Below, in pieces: positions 61,725-64,000 of a stretch of DNA of 64,000 bases. A model generated the notes under the pieces. That model saw only the letters and a program-made list of their open reading frames with translations, did not search any database and had not been told where the DNA came from. The DNA is taken from the NCBI GenBank assembly GCA_910587155.1, contig CAJULA010000009.1, positions 45,018 to 109,017 on the forward strand, in the 5' to 3' direction. The DNA is from an uncultured Lachnospiraceae bacterium (GTDB taxonomy: Bacteria; Bacillota; Clostridia; Lachnospirales; Lachnospiraceae). The position numbers and the translations under genes are program-made. Numbering within the stretch: position 1 is the stretch's first letter; every line of letters begins with the position of its first letter.

Positions 61725-63830
61725 ATGTGGAAGTTGATAGCAACACATAAACTGGGTGATATGCAGGCTGTCTACGGAATGGACAGCGAGACGGAGAATC
61801 CGGAATTGGTGCTGCTGCCGGCCGATATGGAATACCGGGAGGCAAAACGTGAGAAACCTTACGGTGACAGTCTGGTTCAGATTAAAATAGCAGGTGATAC
61901 GTATCCGGGCGGTTATGCCGGTGGAAATACACTGCGGCAGGGACAGAGTGTACTGGATTTTCGTTACAGAGAGCAGAACGTGATCGTTAATGAGGGGCAG
62001 ACTGATATCTGTACGATTCTGGAAGATCACCGTAATTATAAAATAAAACACCATTTAACTTTTCGGGAAGGGGAAAAAACACTGCGGTCTTACTGCATAT
62101 TTTCCAATGAAGGGAAGGAGAGGGCGACGCTGGAACTTCTGTCCAGTTTTTCTCTGGGAAAGATATCTCTCTTTATGGAAGGGGATGGTCATGACACCAT
62201 TCGCATGCACCGACTGCGCAGTGTGTGGAGTATGGAAGGGCGGCTGGAGACAAGGACATTGGAAGAACTGCAGCTGGAGCCTTCCTGGGCAGGACACGCG
62301 GTACGGGCGGAACGCTTCGGACAGGCAGGGTCTATGCCGGTAAACGGATATTTTCCCATTCTGGTGCTGGAAGATCAGGCGAACCAGATCTATTGGGGTG
62401 CACAGATCGCCCACAATGCTTCCTGGCAGATGGAAGTATACCGCCGGGGCGATGATATCGCAATATCCGGCGGGCTGGCGGACCGGGAACTGGGGCACTG
62501 GATGAAGCATGTGGAACCCGGGGAAGAATTTACCACACCGGAGGCGATTCTGTCCGTGTGCTGCAGCCCGGATCAGGAAGTGATCTTTCAGAGACTGACC
62601 TCCGCACTGGATACCGAGACGGAGCAGGGGCCGGCGTGCGAGCAGGATTTACCCGTTCTTTTTAATGAATACTGCACGACCTGGGGCTGTCCCAGTCATG
62701 CCAATATTGAGAAGATCGTTAACCGTATCAAGGGGAAAGGCTTTTCTTATTTTGTGATTGACTGCGGCTGGTACAGACAGAACGCAGTTCCCTGGGATAT
62801 TGCCATGGGGGACTACAAGGTGTCAGAAGAACTGTTTCCCGATGGCTTACAAAAGACAACGGATCTGATCCGGGAAAACGGTATGAGGCCCGGTATCTGG
62901 TTTGAAATTGACAATGTGGGCTGTAAGTCGCAGGCATATCAGGAGACAGAGCATCTGCTGAAACGGGACAGACAGCCGCTGACGACTACCATGCGTCGTT
63001 TCTGGGATATGCGTCAGCCATGGGTGCAGGAATACCTGACCGAAAAAGTGATCGGGACATTAAAGAAGTACGGTTTCGGTTATATGAAGATGGATTATAA
63101 TGACACCATCGGCATTGGGTGCGACGGGGCGGAGAGCCTGGGAGAGGGTCTGCGCCAAAATATGGAGGCATCGCTGGCTTTTATACGGAAAGTAAAGGAG
63201 GAGGTGCCCGGAATCGTTCTTGAAAACTGTTCTTCCGGCGGCCATAAACTGGAACCGCTGATGATGTCGGAGTGTAGCATGGCTTCTTTTTCCGATGCCC
63301 ATGAATGTGAGGAGATTCCCATTATCGCGGCCAACCTCCACCGGGCGATTCTGCCACGCCAGAGTCAGATCTGGGCAGTGATCCACAGAGAGGACTCTCT
63401 GAAACGGATCGCCTACTCCGTGGCAGCCACTTTTCTGGGCCGGATGTGTATATCCGGAGATGTCGTGGATCTGTCAGAGGCACAGTGGAAGTTGATTGAC
63501 GAGGGTATCGCTTTTTATAAAAAAATAGCGCCAGTTATCAAAAACGGTTTTACCTGGAGATATGGCACGGAAATTACCAGCTACCGCCACCCCAGGGGCT
63601 GGCAGGGGGTACTGCGGGCAGGCGATGACAAAAAGGCTTTTGCAGTGTTCCACGGATTCCATGGGGCTTCAGGTATCAGCGCACATATCCCTGTGCCGGA
63701 TGGATTTGCGATAAAGGATGTGTATGCCGACCCCGATGGGAAAGGGAAAGTCACGATGGAAAATGCAGAGCTGACAGTCTGCTTCCGGGAGGACATGCAG
63801 GCTGTGGGGGTTTACCTGGAAAAAGAATGA
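61725..63830 (+). CDS. GH36 alpha-galactosidase
   Basis: A 701-residue cytoplasmic enzyme (no signal peptide) hydrolysing alpha-galactosides such as raffinose or melibiose imported by the neighbouring permeases. The N-terminal beta domain is followed by the barrel: FNEYCTTWGCPSHANIEKIV, FVIDCGWYRQNAVPWDIAMG, YMKMDYNDTIGIGCD (nucleophile Asp near 456), ENCSSGGHKLEP and SMASFSDAHECEEIP (acid/base Asp near 524). Length matches the family. Some GH36 members act on other sugars, so substrate is inferred. It ends the operon; a tRNA gene follows. Confidence 0.9.
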   Translation: MWKLIATHKLGDMQAVYGMDSETENPELVLLPADMEYREAKREKPYGDSLVQIKIAGDTYPGGYAGGNTLRQGQSVLDFRYREQNVIVNEGQTDICTILEDHRNYKIKHHLTFREGEKTLRSYCIFSNEGKERATLELLSSFSLGKISLFMEGDGHDTIRMHRLRSVWSMEGRLETRTLEELQLEPSWAGHAVRAERFGQAGSMPVNGYFPILVLEDQANQIYWGAQIAHNASWQMEVYRRGDDIAISGGLADRELGHWMKHVEPGEEFTTPEAILSVCCSPDQEVIFQRLTSALDTETEQGPACEQDLPVLFNEYCTTWGCPSHANIEKIVNRIKGKGFSYFVIDCGWYRQNAVPWDIAMGDYKVSEELFPDGLQKTTDLIRENGMRPGIWFEIDNVGCKSQAYQETEHLLKRDRQPLTTTMRRFWDMRQPWVQEYLTEKVIGTLKKYGFGYMKMDYNDTIGIGCDGAESLGEGLRQNMEASLAFIRKVKEEVPGIVLENCSSGGHKLEPLMMSECSMASFSDAHECEEIPIIAANLHRAILPRQSQIWAVIHREDSLKRIAYSVAATFLGRMCISGDVVDLSEAQWKLIDEGIAFYKKIAPVIKNGFTWRYGTEITSYRHPRGWQGVLRAGDDKKAFAVFHGFHGASGISAHIPVPDGFAIKDVYADPDGKGKVTMENAELTVCFREDMQAVGVYLEKE

Positions 63831-63867
63831 CATTGCAAGATTATGTAGAGGAAAATTGTCCGGCCGC

Positions 63868-63896
63868 TTGACTTCCGCCTCTGATACCGTTATAAT
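63868..63896 (+). promoter_or_regulatory. Sigma-A promoter of the tRNA gene
   Basis: TTGACT at 63868-63873 and a perfect TATAAT at 63891-63896 with a 17-base spacer, about 25 bases before the tRNA. Confidence 0.85.
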
Positions 63897-63921
63897 GATT
63901 AACGCAGTCATTTGATTGGAT

Positions 63922-64000
63922 GGAGACGTATCGAAGCGGTCATAACGGGGCGCACTCGAAATGCGTTAGCCCTCCGGGGCACGAGGGTTCGAATCCCTCC
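63922..64000 (+). tRNA. tRNA-Ser (anticodon CGA), 3' end cut off
   Basis: The sequence GGAGACG...CGCA-CTCGAAA-TGCG gives an anticodon arm with CGA in the loop. A long variable arm follows (AGCCCTCC...GGGGCACGA-type), then a T arm GAGGG-TTCGAAT-CCCTC. The long variable arm and anticodon identify serine. The acceptor stem 3' strand and CCA lie beyond the window end. Confidence 0.9.

Noticed and set aside
1..64000. CRISPR arrays, rRNA genes, full insertion sequences or prophage
   Set aside because: None seen: no regularly spaced repeats, no rRNA signature, and no intact transposase or phage structural gene.

Overview
The window looks like chromosome of a spore-forming Lachnospiraceae-type member of the Clostridia. 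Supporting signs are strong AGGAGG-type ribosome binding sites, a YerB/DUF3048 lipoprotein, SpmB, a DUF6128 protein, YesM/YesN-type two-component systems, a transketolase split into two genes, and tadA followed directly by a large-type SRP RNA. Most of the window has balanced base composition and reads as core or metabolic genome. The first 7.4 kb is clearly more AT-rich and holds several broken genes.

Region 1 (1-7420) resembles a defence or genomic island. In order it holds a multiply frameshifted gene remnant, a 45-bp repeat, a tyrosine-recombinase-like protein lacking recognisable catalytic residues, a broken HIRAN-domain gene that begins with a HipA-like N-terminus, and a second copy of the repeat. 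An intact two-gene operon follows: a RecQ helicase fused to a ComF-like phosphoribosyltransferase domain, then a DprA-like protein. After it come a strongly structured intergenic stretch, a PD-(D/E)XK nuclease fragment and a zinc-finger/pRiA4b-like protein. The RecQ-ComF/DprA pair is the most interesting module in the window.

Region 2 (7571-13403) is housekeeping-like: YerB lipoprotein, HD-GYP protein, SpmB without SpmA beside it, membrane-anchored Mrr-like nuclease, MarR regulator, and a DUF885 peptidase-like protein on the minus strand.

Region 3 (13528-24115) is a sugar sensing and uptake locus. A YesM-type kinase, a sugar-binding lipoprotein and a YesN-type regulator form a probable three-component sensor. 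A GntR/LacI-type repressor on the minus strand separates this from a YtfQRT/YjfF-like ABC importer whose binding protein is a paralogue of the sensor lipoprotein. Next come a minus-strand lipoprotein-TerD-AIM24 cluster (24256-26398) and a small membrane protein.

Region 4 (27144-39213) is an L-arabinose/pentose locus: ChvE-MmsA-MmsB importer, AraR-like repressor, AraA, FGGY ribulokinase, AraD, split transketolase and ribulose-phosphate 3-epimerase. Together they take arabinose to xylulose 5-phosphate and into the pentose phosphate pathway. Palindromic AraR-like sites lie upstream of the binding protein gene. Two signalling genes follow: a double-receiver protein and a PocR-domain hybrid kinase.

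Region 5 (42894-55496) is mixed: metG, D-lactate dehydrogenase, GNAT acetyltransferases, a tandem-HD protein with YesL, the shared sugar-importer ATPase MsmK, a CdaR-like regulator, a DUF6128 protein, an AraC regulator, tadA and the SRP RNA. Copies of a dispersed hairpin repeat lie at 24.1, 44.9 and 53.1 kb.

Region 6 (55532-63830) is an alpha-galactoside locus: YesM-type kinase, response regulator, family 1 binding protein, two permeases and a GH36 alpha-galactosidase. The response regulator and the binding protein are both damaged by deletions and frameshifts, while the kinase, permeases and enzyme are intact. The locus lacks its own ATPase and probably depends on the msmK gene at 48.8 kb. 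A tRNA-Ser(CGA) is cut off by the window end.
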